Part shown: in pieces, positions 23,443 through 31,473 of the stretch
Position numbering within the stretch: position 1 is the first letter of the stretch
How the letters are laid out: each line of letters opens with the position of its first letter
Assembly (NCBI RefSeq): GCF_004355005.1
Contig: NZ_SMSJ01000057.1
Coordinates: 1 to 32,420, forward strand
Direction of reading: 5' to 3'
Source: Dankookia rubra
GTDB taxonomy: Bacteria > Pseudomonadota > Alphaproteobacteria > Acetobacterales > Acetobacteraceae
DNA length: 32,420 bases
Made by a program: the position numbers and the translations under genes
Notes under the pieces: model-generated
Database searches by the model: none
What the model was told of the DNA's origin: nothing
Seen by the model: the letters and a program-made list of their open reading frames with translations, nothing else

Positions 23443-24374
23443 CACCCCTCCCGCTTCAGCAACTCCAACGCCGCCAGCAGCATCCTCTCATACTTCGCCC
23501 GCGCCTCCTTCGTGCTCTCGGGCGTCCAGTGCCAGAACCCCTCGCCGGTCTTGGCGCCGAGTTTGCCGGCCTCCACCAGCGCCATGATGGTGGGGCCCGG
23601 CGCGGTGCGGTTGGTCAGCGACGGGTAGATCGTCGCCGCCGCCGCCACCTGCGTCTCGAGCCCCGCCAGCTCCTTCTGCAGGATCGGCCCGGCGCCCATG
23701 ATCCGCATGCCGAAGGTGAAGCGCACCGCCTTGTCCACGTCCTCCGCGCTCGCCAGGCCCTCGTCGATGCAGTTGAAGGCCTCCCGCACCATGGCGTGCT
23801 GGATGCGGTTGGCGAGGAAGCCCGGCACGTCGCGCGCCACGCGGATCGGCACCCGGCCGAGGCCCGCCATGATCTCCGCCAGCCGCGCGCAGGTGGCGTC
23901 CCCGGTCTGCTCGCCCTTCACCACCTCGACCCCGGGGACGAGATGGGCGGGGAGGAAGAAGTGCAGGTTCGCCATGCGGGACTGCGTCGCGCAGCCCTCG
24001 GCGATGTCGGTGATGCGGAAGCCGGAGGCATTGCTGGCGATGGGGATGCCCGCCGGCACCAGCCGGTCGAGCGCGGCGAAGACCGCGCGCTTCATCTCGA
24101 GCTTCTCGGGCACCGCCTCGATCACCACGTCGGCGTCGGCGAAGCCGACATCGTCCATGGAGGCGACGAGGTCGAGCGCATCCACCCGCCGCGCCGCGCC
24201 GCCGAGCTGGGACAGCGACAGCGTCACCCGGTCGAGCCGCGCCGGCCAGGATGCGCGGTCCGGCTCCACCGCCGTGACACGCCAGCCGCCGGCCAGGAAG
24301 ATGGCGGCGATGTCGCAGCCCATCAGGCCGAAGCCGATGATGGCGGCGTGGCCGGGGGCGGGGGTGGTGGTCAT
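23442..24374 (-). CDS. 3-hydroxyacyl-CoA dehydrogenase family protein
   Basis: This 310 aa NAD-dependent dehydrogenase has the Rossmann motif GFGLMGCDIA (14-23), VIEAVPEKLEMKRAVFAALD, the SNASGFRITDIA segment and NLHFFLPAHLVPGVEVV (where fatty-acid enzymes have HFFNP), then DVPGFLANRIQHAMVREA and the GAKTGEGFWHW C-terminal domain. The fold fits beta-oxidation-type or related hydroxy-acid dehydrogenases, and the substitution around the catalytic His region suggests a non-standard acyl substrate. GAGGA lies about 9 nt before the ATG. It follows the 2OG-oxygenase gene by 91 nt on the same strand. With AtuA nearby it could act in a branched acyl or terpenoid pathway, but this is inference. Confidence 0.9.
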   Translation of the reverse strand: MTTTPAPGHAAIIGFGLMGCDIAAIFLAGGWRVTAVEPDRASWPARLDRVTLSLSQLGGAARRVDALDLVASMDDVGFADADVVIEAVPEKLEMKRAVFAALDRLVPAGIPIASNASGFRITDIAEGCATQSRMANLHFFLPAHLVPGVEVVKGEQTGDATCARLAEIMAGLGRVPIRVARDVPGFLANRIQHAMVREAFNCIDEGLASAEDVDKAVRFTFGMRIMGAGPILQKELAGLETQVAAAATIYPSLTNRTAPGPTIMALVEAGKLGAKTGEGFWHWTPESTKEARAKYERMLLAALELLKREG

Positions 24375-24465
24375 CGCGGGGCATTCCTCGGCGGCTGCTT
24401 TCGCGGCAGGCTACCGCGCTTTGCAGCCGGCCGTGAACACGGCACCGCGCCGGCCTGGCGCCGCC

Positions 24466-25614
24466 TCAGGCACCCGGGGGCGATTCGCCCGGGCCCTGGC
24501 CGGCGGCCCCGGCGGGCGGCTGCGGCGTGACCGAGGCCTGGTTCGCTTCCCGGATCCGCGCCGCGGCGTCGTCGTAGAGAAAGGGCAGCACGGCATAGCG
24601 CGTGCCCTTGGTCACCGGCGTCGCCTCGTGCAGCAGGGAACAGGAGAAGACCACGGCGCCGCCGGCCGGCGGCCGGTAGCGGCGCGGCCCGAATTCGGGG
24701 AACCAGAGCTCGCCGCCCTCGAAGTCGTCGTTCAGGTTGATGGTGACCGCGAAACGCCGGTGCGCGGTGCCCGGCGTGGTGTTGTCGCGGTGCGCGGCGA
24801 AATGCCCGCCGGTCGCCGCGTCGTAGCAGGCGATGACGTAGCGCTCGATCCGCGTGACCTCGAACTGGAAGGCCTTGCGGATCTCCGGCACCAGCCGGCG
24901 CGAGACGCGGGCGCGGATGGTCGCCTGCAGGTCCGCATCCCCGACGACGCAGTCGAAGCGGCGCTTGTGGCCGTAGTCGTAGACGCCGACCGTCTTGCCC
25001 TCCCGCTCGATCATGTACCCGCTGTCCTGGCCGCCGGCCTTGGCATAATGGCCGATGAGGTGCCGGCAGAGCTCCGGCTCGAAGACCCGCGGCAGCAGCA
25101 GGACCGGCGCCGGCGTCTCCTGCCCGGCATGCAGGTGCGGCGGCGGCAGGCGGCGCAGCAGCGCCACCAGCTCGCCGACCCGCTCCAGCGGGCAGGCGGC
25201 GATTACCCGCAACAGCGGGTCGAGCAGGAAGGCGCCCAGGCCGATCGCCGCGGCCTTGCCCTCGGGGTCGGGCCGCAGCAGGCCATAGGCGCGGTAGGTG
25301 TCGCCGCCGGCATCGGCCAGGACCCGCAGGCCGGGGAGCAGGTCCTTCGGCCCCTGCGGCGCGGGTGGCCCGAGCGTCAGCAGGAAGGCGCAGCGGTTGG
25401 CATCGTCGAGCAGGCCCTCGGCGCAGAGCGGCTGCATGGCCTCCGCCGCGGCCGCCGCCGGCCGCTCGCCGGCCGGGCCGACGAAGGCCAGCAGCACGTA
25501 ACGGCCGGCGACGCTCGAGAAGGCGAAGCGCGGGTTCGCCGCGGAGGCGGCGTGGAACCAGGGGGCCGGCTCTCCCGGAAAGGGGGGCCTGATCTCGGTC
25601 GTGCTGACGGACAT
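24466..25614 (-). CDS. 2OG-Fe(II) oxygenase with N-terminal redoxin-like domain
   Basis: This 382 aa protein has two parts. The C-terminal half (about 170-348) is a prolyl-4-hydroxylase-type 2-oxoglutarate/Fe(II) dioxygenase: H275-R-D277 and H329 bind iron and R339 should bind 2-oxoglutarate, within NDDFEGGELWFPEFG and SLLHEATPVTKGTRY. The N-terminal half (about 8-155) looks like a peroxiredoxin/AhpC fold (FPGEPAPWFHAAS, AGRYVLLAFVGPAGE), but where peroxiredoxins have the peroxidatic Cys there is GPAGE, so the domain is probably not a peroxidase. It has no signal peptide. It is followed by the hydroxyacyl-CoA dehydrogenase gene; an AT-rich promoter-like stretch lies upstream. Confidence 0.88.
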   Translation of the reverse strand: MSVSTTEIRPPFPGEPAPWFHAASAANPRFAFSSVAGRYVLLAFVGPAGERPAAAAAEAMQPLCAEGLLDDANRCAFLLTLGPPAPQGPKDLLPGLRVLADAGGDTYRAYGLLRPDPEGKAAAIGLGAFLLDPLLRVIAACPLERVGELVALLRRLPPPHLHAGQETPAPVLLLPRVFEPELCRHLIGHYAKAGGQDSGYMIEREGKTVGVYDYGHKRRFDCVVGDADLQATIRARVSRRLVPEIRKAFQFEVTRIERYVIACYDAATGGHFAAHRDNTTPGTAHRRFAVTINLNDDFEGGELWFPEFGPRRYRPPAGGAVVFSCSLLHEATPVTKGTRYAVLPFLYDDAAARIREANQASVTPQPPAGAAGQGPGESPPGA

Positions 25615-25661
25615 GAAGGGGCGGTTCCTGGGCGAGACCGCCGTTTAAGTCGTCGCTGCAA

Positions 25662-25691
25662 GTAATAAAATGAAGATTTAGTTCATGTTCA
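25662..25691 (-). promoter_or_regulatory. Possible promoter of the 2OG-oxygenase gene
   Basis: An AT-rich island on the minus strand has TGAACA (25691-25686) and TATTAC (25667-25662) separated by 18 nt, each matching 4 of 6 consensus bases. It lies 48 nt upstream of the oxygenase ATG and just after the MATE stop codon, so the oxygenase may have its own transcript. Confidence 0.3.
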
Positions 25692-25693
25692 GG

Positions 25694-27073
25694 TCAGGAA
25701 GGCGCGGGCGATGACCAGACCCCCGGTCGCACCGCCGCCGCGGTGATCAGCCCATAGGCGGAGATGCCGAGCGCCACGGCGACGAACTGGCCTTCCAGGC
25801 CGAAGCCGAGCCAGTCCCCCAGCACCCAGCCGCCACCGACCGCGAGCAGGATGCGGCAGCAGGCGGCGAGGACCGGCCCCTGCATCCGCCCGGCGCCCAT
25901 GGCGGCGAAGTACAGCGCCATGCCGACGCCGAAGCCCGGCAGCGCCCAGCCAATGATCGACAACGCGCTGGTGGCGATGGCGACCACCGCCGGGTCGCCG
26001 CTGAAGGCCCGGGCCGTCGGCCCCGGGAAGACCGCCACTGCCAGCCCGACGCTGGCCGTCACCGCCAGCGCCATCAGCGCCCCGGCCCAGGCGGTGCGCC
26101 GCGCCGTCACCCAGTCCCCGGCCCCGACCGCGCGGCCGACCAGCGCGGTCAGCGCCGACCCCACGCCGAAGGCCAGCGGCACCATCAGGAATTCCAGCCG
26201 GGCGGAGACGCCATAGGCGGCGACCGCCGCGGCGCCGTAGGACGCGATGCGGGCGGTGACCAGGATGGTGGTGAGGTTGGCGACCGTCGCCATGACGCAG
26301 GCGATCAGCCCGACCGAGAGGATCCGGCCGAACAGCGCCCGCTGCAGCTTCACCCGGAGCGTCGGGTGGAAGCCGGCGCCGCCGCGCAGCACCACCGCCG
26401 CCATGCCGGCCGTCGCCGCCGTCATCACCACGGCGAAGGCCATCCCGGCACCGGGCATTCCGAGCCCCGCGGGCTCCATCAGCAGCCAGGCCAGCGGCGG
26501 GTAGCAGAGCCAGGCGACCAGCAGCACGCGCGAGGCCAGCGCATGCCGCCCCCCGCCGCGCAGCACGGAAGCCAGGGTATTCGCCAGCCAGGCCGGGATC
26601 GCCCCGGCGCCGAACAGCCAGGCGCAATAGCCCGAGGCCGCCGTGGCCGCCTCCGGCCCGCCGATCAGCGTGAGGATCTGGCGCGGGAAGCCGGCCAGCA
26701 GCACGGCGTAGACCAGGCCGAAGCCGAGCGCGATGACCACGGCATGGATGACCAGCGCCGCCGCCTCCTCCTGCCGCTTGGCGCCGAGCGCGCGGGCGAT
26801 GGCGGAGACCACGCCGCCGCCCATCGCGCCGGTCGACATCTGCTGCAGCAGCAGGGCGAAAGGCAGCACCACCGCCCATCCCGCCAGCGCCGCGGTGCCC
26901 TGCCGCGCCGCCAGCCAGGGCTCCACCAGCTGGCACATCGCCTGCACGGCGGCGACCAGGGTGGTCGGGGCGGCGAGCGTCAGGACCCGGCGCATCACCA
27001 CCGGGAGCGGCGGGGCGGCGGCGATGGGAGCGATGGGGGCGGCAACCGAGGCAACGCCGGATCCGTCAGCCAC
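25694..27073 (-). CDS. MATE family efflux transporter
   Basis: This 459 aa protein has about twelve hydrophobic helices in two MATE-like halves, with APTTLVAAVQAMCQLVEPWL near the start (split here as APTTL...VEPWLAA), GAMGGGVVSAIARALGAKR after TM2 and PLAFGVGSALTALVGRAVGAG at the matching place in the second half. MATE proteins export drugs or metabolites using Na+ or H+. The start codon is GTG, preceded by GGGGAGG at 7 nt. It overlaps the end of the hxlR gene by 8 nt, which indicates translational coupling and that the HxlR regulator controls it. Confidence 0.92.
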   Translation of the reverse strand: MADGSGVASVAAPIAPIAAAPPLPVVMRRVLTLAAPTTLVAAVQAMCQLVEPWLAARQGTAALAGWAVVLPFALLLQQMSTGAMGGGVVSAIARALGAKRQEEAAALVIHAVVIALGFGLVYAVLLAGFPRQILTLIGGPEAATAASGYCAWLFGAGAIPAWLANTLASVLRGGGRHALASRVLLVAWLCYPPLAWLLMEPAGLGMPGAGMAFAVVMTAATAGMAAVVLRGGAGFHPTLRVKLQRALFGRILSVGLIACVMATVANLTTILVTARIASYGAAAVAAYGVSARLEFLMVPLAFGVGSALTALVGRAVGAGDWVTARRTAWAGALMALAVTASVGLAVAVFPGPTARAFSGDPAVVAIATSALSIIGWALPGFGVGMALYFAAMGAGRMQGPVLAACCRILLAVGGGWVLGDWLGFGLEGQFVAVALGISAYGLITAAAVRPGVWSSPAPS

Positions 27074-27569
27074 GGGACGCCTCCCCCCCGAAGCGGGCGC
27101 GCAACGCCTCCCCGGCGCCGGGGCCGGGACGGATGCGCACGTCCTCCGGCCGCAGCGGCCTGCCGGCGGCCGAGAGCGCCGGCGGCGCCTCGACCGGGCG
27201 GCCGGTGACGGCGTCCTCCAGCAGCACCGGCGGCCCGTCCGGTCCGGCCATCCAGCGGTCGGCCCAGGCCTTCAGCGCGAGATAGGCGGGGAAGAAGTCG
27301 CGGCCGCGCTCGGTCAGCCGGTATTCGTGCCGCGACCCAGCGGTGCGGGGCCCGGGCAGCGACACCTTCTCCAGCAGCCCGTGCTCGGCAAGGTCCTTCA
27401 GCCGAGCCGAGAGGATATTGGGGGCGATGCCCAGGTGCCGCTCGAACTCGTCGAACCGGGTGGTGCCGTAGAAGGCCTCCCGCAGCACCAGCATGGCCCA
27501 GCGTTCCCCGAGTACCGCCATGGAGCGGGCCACGGGGCAGCGCATCCGGGTGAAATCGGTGCGGGCCAT
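27066..27569 (-). CDS. HxlR-family transcriptional regulator
   Basis: This 167 aa winged-helix protein has the HxlR signature CPVARSMAVLGERWAMLVLRE (in part), FDEFERHLGIAPNILSARLKDL and EYRLTERGRDFFPAYLAL. The N-terminal Cys (C11) is conserved in redox- or electrophile-sensing members. About 55 C-terminal residues lie beyond the core domain. ATG 27569 has GAGGAG 9 nt upstream. The MATE gene overlaps its end, forming a two-gene operon. Two identical-type dyads lie 20-57 nt upstream of the start and are probable autoregulatory operators. The inducer is unknown; thiol-reactive quinones or aldehydes are a guess from the family. Confidence 0.92.
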   Translation of the reverse strand: MARTDFTRMRCPVARSMAVLGERWAMLVLREAFYGTTRFDEFERHLGIAPNILSARLKDLAEHGLLEKVSLPGPRTAGSRHEYRLTERGRDFFPAYLALKAWADRWMAGPDGPPVLLEDAVTGRPVEAPPALSAAGRPLRPEDVRIRPGPGAGEALRARFGGEASRG

Positions 27570-27588
27570 GCCTGGAACTCCTCGCCAA

Positions 27589-27603
27589 CTTGCGTCATGC
27601 AAG
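27589..27603. promoter_or_regulatory. HxlR operator candidate, box 1
   Basis: CTTGC-GTCAT-GCAAG is a perfect 5-bp dyad with a 5-nt spacer. It lies 20 nt upstream of the hxlR ATG. Box 2 of the same form is centred 23 bp away, close to two helical turns, suiting two dimers on one face. Confidence 0.6.
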
Positions 27604-27611
27604 CATCCTGG

Positions 27612-27626
27612 CTTGCGCGATGCAAG
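27612..27626. promoter_or_regulatory. HxlR operator candidate, box 2
   Basis: CTTGC-GCGAT-GCAAG has the same arms as box 1 and a different spacer, showing that the arms are what is conserved. It directly abuts the glk stop codon, and the boxes are separated by only 8 nt. Confidence 0.6.
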
Positions 27627-28553
27627 CTATGTTTGGCGGGCGAGGGCCGAGAGCCCCAGCATGGCCGCGTCCGGCCGCAGGATCAGCGAGGTCGGGATCG
27701 GCGCCAGCCAGGCCTTGAAGCGGCCCTTGGCCTCGAACCGGGCGCGGAAGCGGGAGGCCGCGAGGAAGTCGGGGAAGCGCGGGCAGATCCCCCCGGCGAT
27801 GTGGACGCCGCCCTTGGCGCCGTAGATCAGCGCCAGGTCGCCGGCGACGCCGCCGAGCAGGGCGCAGAACATCTCGAGCGCCTCCCGGCAGGTGCGGCAT
27901 TCGCCGGAGAGCGCGCGGGCGGTGACATGGGCGGCCACCAGCGGCTCGGTCCCGGCATCGTCGAGCGCGACCAGCGCGGCGTGGATGTTCTCGATCCCCT
28001 GGCCCGAAAGCAGCCGCTCGGCCGAGACATGGCCGTGCCGGGCGCGCAGCCATTCGACCACCGCGGCCTCCCGCGCGTCGTGCGCGGCCAGGCTGGCATG
28101 GCCGCCCTCGGTCACCAGGATGCGGTCGGGCGGCAGGAAGGCGCCGACGCCGAGGCCGGTGCCCGGCCCGACCACGGCGATCGGCGCGCCGGGCTCCGCC
28201 GTGCCGCCGCCGAGCGGGCGGAGGTCGGGGCCGGCGAGATGCGGCAGCGACCAGGAGAGCGCGGCGAAGTCGTTCACCACCTGGACCCGAGCGATGCCGA
28301 GGGCGGCGGCGATCTCGGCGCCGTCGACCACCCAGCCGCGGTTGGTCAGCGTCACGCGGTTGTGGTCCACCGGCCCGGCCACGGCGAGGATCGCGGCGCC
28401 GGGCGCCGGGCGGTCGCCGAGAAAGCTGGCGATGGCGGCAGCGATGCCGGTGAAGCCATCCAGAGCCAGGTTGACCGGCGGGGTATGGGTGGCGCCGTCG
28501 AACAGCGCGAAGCGGGCATTGGTGCCGCCGATATCGGCTAGGAGCGTGGTCAT
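27627..28553 (-). CDS. glk: Glucokinase
   Basis: This 308 aa protein phosphorylates glucose with ATP. The N-terminal phosphate-1 motif is LLADIGGTNARFAL, followed by LAVAGPVDHNRVTLTNRGWVVDG (in part), VNDFAALSWSLP, VGPGTGLGVG and EGGHASLAAHD; the C-terminal part has GGICPRFPDFL. These are typical of the proteobacterial Glk (not ROK) family. The ATG at 28553 is right before this motif. No clear Shine-Dalgarno is seen; a 7-bp dyad sits there instead. The stop codon abuts the hxlR operator box, so the gene may read into hxlR. Confidence 0.94.
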   Translation of the reverse strand: MTTLLADIGGTNARFALFDGATHTPPVNLALDGFTGIAAAIASFLGDRPAPGAAILAVAGPVDHNRVTLTNRGWVVDGAEIAAALGIARVQVVNDFAALSWSLPHLAGPDLRPLGGGTAEPGAPIAVVGPGTGLGVGAFLPPDRILVTEGGHASLAAHDAREAAVVEWLRARHGHVSAERLLSGQGIENIHAALVALDDAGTEPLVAAHVTARALSGECRTCREALEMFCALLGGVAGDLALIYGAKGGVHIAGGICPRFPDFLAASRFRARFEAKGRFKAWLAPIPTSLILRPDAAMLGLSALARQT

Positions 28554-28572
28554 GGCGCCATTGTGTGGCGCC
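28554..28572 (-). promoter_or_regulatory. Perfect dyad covering the glk ribosome-binding region
   Basis: GGCGCCA-TTGTG-TGGCGCC is a perfect 7-bp dyad with a 5-nt centre, immediately adjacent to the glk ATG. As RNA it would form a hairpin over the place where the ribosome binds; as DNA it could be an operator. No ordinary Shine-Dalgarno is visible. Confidence 0.4.
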
Positions 28573-28804
28573 GCGGGCCCGGCGATCCAGCCCGGCGCAG
28601 CCGGAATCGCCCGCGGAACCCTTATGTGACGGCGGACAGGCGGGCGCTTCGGCGCCGCATTGCGACGGATCGATCGCCGAATGGCCGGCCGCCGCGGTAC
28701 CATGCCCGCGCCGGCCGTCGTCCCGGCCGGCGCGCTGGCGAGGCTGCTGTAGCCGCCGGGCCGCGCGCTCCCTAGGGTTGTGCCACCGGGTAGAAGGCAC
28801 TGGC

Positions 28805-29914
28805 ATGAAGATCGATCTCGTTTCGCTTACCCTTTTTGCCTGGGAGGGCATCCCGCCGACCCGCTACCACGCCGCGGCGAAGCTGGAGACCGGCTCCTCC
28901 GCCCTCGGCCTGCTGACCATCGGCACCGATAGCGGGCTGACCGGCCATGCCTTCCTCGGCTCCGCGACCCATACCGCGGCGAATGACGGGCCCGGGCTGA
29001 TCCGCTTCCTGAAACCCCTGCTCATGGGCCGCGACCCGCTGGACCGGGAGGCGCTGAACGCCAAGCTCTGGCCGATGTCGCGGCTGGTCTCGGTGCGCGC
29101 GATCGGCGCGGTCGACGTCGCGCTCTGGGACATCGCCGGCAAGGCGGCGGGGATGCCGATTCACCGGCTGCTCGGCACCACCCGGCACAGCATCCCGGCC
29201 TATGCCAGCTCGCAGGTGCTGGACGGCGCGGACGCCTATGCCGCGGAGGCCGTCCGCTACCGCGATACCGGCTGGGCCGCCTACAAGATCCACCCGCCGC
29301 AGCACCCCGCCACCGACATCAAGGTTTGCGAGGCGGTGCGCCGCGCCGTCGGCGACGACTACAACCTGATGCTGGATTCGACCTGGTCCTACGACTTCCC
29401 GGCCGCGCTGAAGGTCGGCCGGGCCATCGAGCGGCTCGGCTTCCTCTGGTACGAGGACCCGCTGCACGACCAGGACATCACCGGCTACGTCAAGCTGCGG
29501 CAGAAGCTCGACATCCCGATCATGGCGACGGAATACCCGGCGACGGGGCTCGAATCCTATGCCCCCTGGATCATGCTGCAGGCGACCGACTACCTGCGCG
29601 GCGACGTCGCGGTAAAGGGCGGCATCACCACGCTGGTGAAGACCGCGCACCTGGCCGAGGCCTTCCGCATGACCTACGAGATCCACCACGGCGGCAATTC
29701 GCTGAACAACGTGGCGAACCTCCACGTCGCCTGCGCCATCCGCAACACCTCCTTCTTCGAAGTGCTGCTGCCGGACGGCGCGCACAAGTACGGGCTGGCG
29801 GAGGAGATCGAGGTCGACAGCGAGGGGCTGGTCCATGCCCCGACCCGCCCCGGCCTCGGCGCCGAGATCGACTTCGAGCTGGTCGACCGGAAAACGATCG
29901 CCGTGCTGGAATAG
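28805..29914 (+). CDS. Mandelate racemase/muconate lactonizing enzyme family protein (enolase superfamily)
   Basis: This 369 aa protein has the enolase-superfamily capping domain and TIM barrel. Metal ligands appear to be D191 (MLDSTWSYD), E217 (WYEDPL) and E243 (ATEYP). The base on one side is in K161-I-H163 (YKIHPP) and a His pair H294/H295 (EIHHGGNS) lies on the other. The K-x-H arrangement rather than K-x-K points to a sugar-acid or hydroxy-acid dehydratase rather than a classic racemase; the substrate cannot be named. AAGG precedes the ATG. It is divergent from glk with a 251-nt shared upstream region and convergent with the hldE-like gene with only 22 nt between stops. Confidence 0.9.
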   Translation: MKIDLVSLTLFAWEGIPPTRYHAAAKLETGSSALGLLTIGTDSGLTGHAFLGSATHTAANDGPGLIRFLKPLLMGRDPLDREALNAKLWPMSRLVSVRAIGAVDVALWDIAGKAAGMPIHRLLGTTRHSIPAYASSQVLDGADAYAAEAVRYRDTGWAAYKIHPPQHPATDIKVCEAVRRAVGDDYNLMLDSTWSYDFPAALKVGRAIERLGFLWYEDPLHDQDITGYVKLRQKLDIPIMATEYPATGLESYAPWIMLQATDYLRGDVAVKGGITTLVKTAHLAEAFRMTYEIHHGGNSLNNVANLHVACAIRNTSFFEVLLPDGAHKYGLAEEIEVDSEGLVHAPTRPGLGAEIDFELVDRKTIAVLE

Positions 29915-29936
29915 CCCGGCGCCGATGGCCCGATGC

Positions 29937-31361
29937 TCAGGCGGCGGTCGGCTCCGCCGCCACCGCCGTGCTGCGGACGGTGCCGCCCCATTCCTGCACC
30001 AGGTCGCCGCCCGGCACGGCATAGGGGCCGCGGCCGGGGTCCTGCACCAGCACGTCCGGACGCAGCAGCCGGATCAGCTCGAGCGGCGTCTCCCCGCCGA
30101 AGCGGGCAATCAGGTCGACGCCCGGCAGTTCCGCAAGCCCCGCCGCCGCCAGGTCGGCATCGCCGAGCCCGACCACCAGCCGGTCGCACCAGCTGCGCGC
30201 CTGGGCGACGATCTCGGGCGCGCTGCCGCTGTCGCTGCCGACCAGGAAGCCGACGCGGTTGCCCGCCCGGCGCCAGCGCTCGACCCGCTCGGCCGCCTCG
30301 GACCGGGTCGCCATCTTGCGGGAAGCCAGCCGGCCGGGGGTCAGCGCCTCGAGGAACTCGTCCTCCCGCACCACCGCGATGCCGGTCTTGCCGAGCACGA
30401 TGCCGGCGGCCAGGGCGCCGAGCCGGGCGATCGCGGGGAGCGACAGGCCGGCGGCCAAGCCGGCCGCGGCCACCGCCACCACCACGTCGCCGGCGCCGGA
30501 AGGGTCCACCACCTCGGCCACGTCGCTCGGCATGTGCTGGACGATCTCGCCATCGGCGTCGCCGGTCACCAGGGTGATCCCAGGCTCGCCGCGGACCACC
30601 ATGACGGCGCCGAAGCCATGCGCCCGGCGGAGCGCGGCGGCCGCGGCGGCGATCTCGGCATCGGTGCCGACCGGCAGGCCGGTCGCCTCGGCCAGTTCCT
30701 CGACATCCGGCATGATCAGGTCGGCGCCGGCATAGCGGGCATGGTTGCCGCCCTTCGGATCGACCAGCACGCGGCGGCCGGCGGTCCGCGCCGCGGCGAT
30801 CAGCTTGGTCGGCGTGTCGCCGGCCAGCACGCCCTTGCGATAGTCGGACAGCACCATGACGGCGGTCGCCGCCACGGCATCGCCGGCGATCCGCACCAGC
30901 CTGTCGGCCAGGCGCGAATGGATCGGCGCGGCCAGCTCATGATCCGCGCGCAGCAATTGCTGGCCGGTGGCGACGAAGCGGGTCTTGGTTGTGGTGGCGC
31001 GGCCGCCCTGCACCAGCAGCCAGGGCTCGACCCCCGGTTGGCCACCGATCAGCCCGGTCAGGTCGCTGCCCGCCTGATCGTCGCCGACGACCGAGACGAA
31101 GGCGACCGCGGCGCCGAGCGCCGTCAGGTTGCGGACCACGTTGCCGGCACCGCCGGGCAGCGCCACCTCGCGCTCTACCGTCAGGACCGGGACCGGCGCC
31201 TCGGGGCTCACCCGCTCGACCCGGCCATAGACGTAGCGGTCCAGCATGGCGTCGCCGACGACGAGCACGGTGCCGCGCTTCAACTGGCGGACGGCATCGA
31301 ACAAGGCGGCTGAGAGCGGACCGGGGGGGCCAGGACGGGGTGCGGGCGCGGGTCCGTGCAT
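29937..31361 (-). CDS. hldE: HldE/RfaE-like bifunctional heptose-phosphate kinase/adenylyltransferase with degenerate second domain
   Basis: The N-terminal PfkB/ribokinase domain (about residues 25-320) is intact: VVGDAMLDRYVYG, the RVSPEAPVPVL and GGAGNVVRNL motifs, and the catalytic DPSGAGD loop. It should phosphorylate D-glycero-D-manno-heptose 7-phosphate for LPS core. The C-terminal nucleotidyltransferase domain (about 355-474) is recognisable by VVGLGDADL, RPDVLVQ and GGDLVQEWGG, but the GCFDxxHxGH catalytic motif is replaced by VGFLVGSDSGSAPE and the KGxDY motif by QDPGRGPY. It is therefore probably adenylyltransferase-dead. ATG 31361 gives 474 aa; a TTG at 31397 with GAGAGG 7 nt before it gives 486. 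A phosphatase gene lies upstream. An inverted repeat CGGGAAA...TTTCCCG lies at 31435-31471 in the gap. Confidence 0.88.
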   Translation of the reverse strand: MHGPAPAPRPGPPGPLSAALFDAVRQLKRGTVLVVGDAMLDRYVYGRVERVSPEAPVPVLTVEREVALPGGAGNVVRNLTALGAAVAFVSVVGDDQAGSDLTGLIGGQPGVEPWLLVQGGRATTTKTRFVATGQQLLRADHELAAPIHSRLADRLVRIAGDAVAATAVMVLSDYRKGVLAGDTPTKLIAAARTAGRRVLVDPKGGNHARYAGADLIMPDVEELAEATGLPVGTDAEIAAAAAALRRAHGFGAVMVVRGEPGITLVTGDADGEIVQHMPSDVAEVVDPSGAGDVVVAVAAAGLAAGLSLPAIARLGALAAGIVLGKTGIAVVREDEFLEALTPGRLASRKMATRSEAAERVERWRRAGNRVGFLVGSDSGSAPEIVAQARSWCDRLVVGLGDADLAAAGLAELPGVDLIARFGGETPLELIRLLRPDVLVQDPGRGPYAVPGGDLVQEWGGTVRSTAVAAEPTAA

Positions 31362-31473
31362 CCGTCTGCGGTAGCGCAGTCGCGGGTTCAGGCGCAAGGC
31401 ACGGCCTCTCGATTCGAAGGGGATGGGTTCGGGCCGGGAAAGTATTACCCAGGATTAACCCGAATTTCCCGCC

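Noticed and set aside
23221-23445. Small open frames through repeat copy E and similar ones through the other copies
   Set aside because: The peptides (such as GRPGRRYSPRAPHLFLRV) are translations of the non-coding repeat and should not be annotated as genes.
31435-31471. Inverted repeat CGGGAAA...TTTCCCG between hldE and the phosphatase gene as an operator or terminator
   Set aside because: The arms are 23 nt apart and there is no T-run or regulator nearby; mentioned only under the hldE entry.
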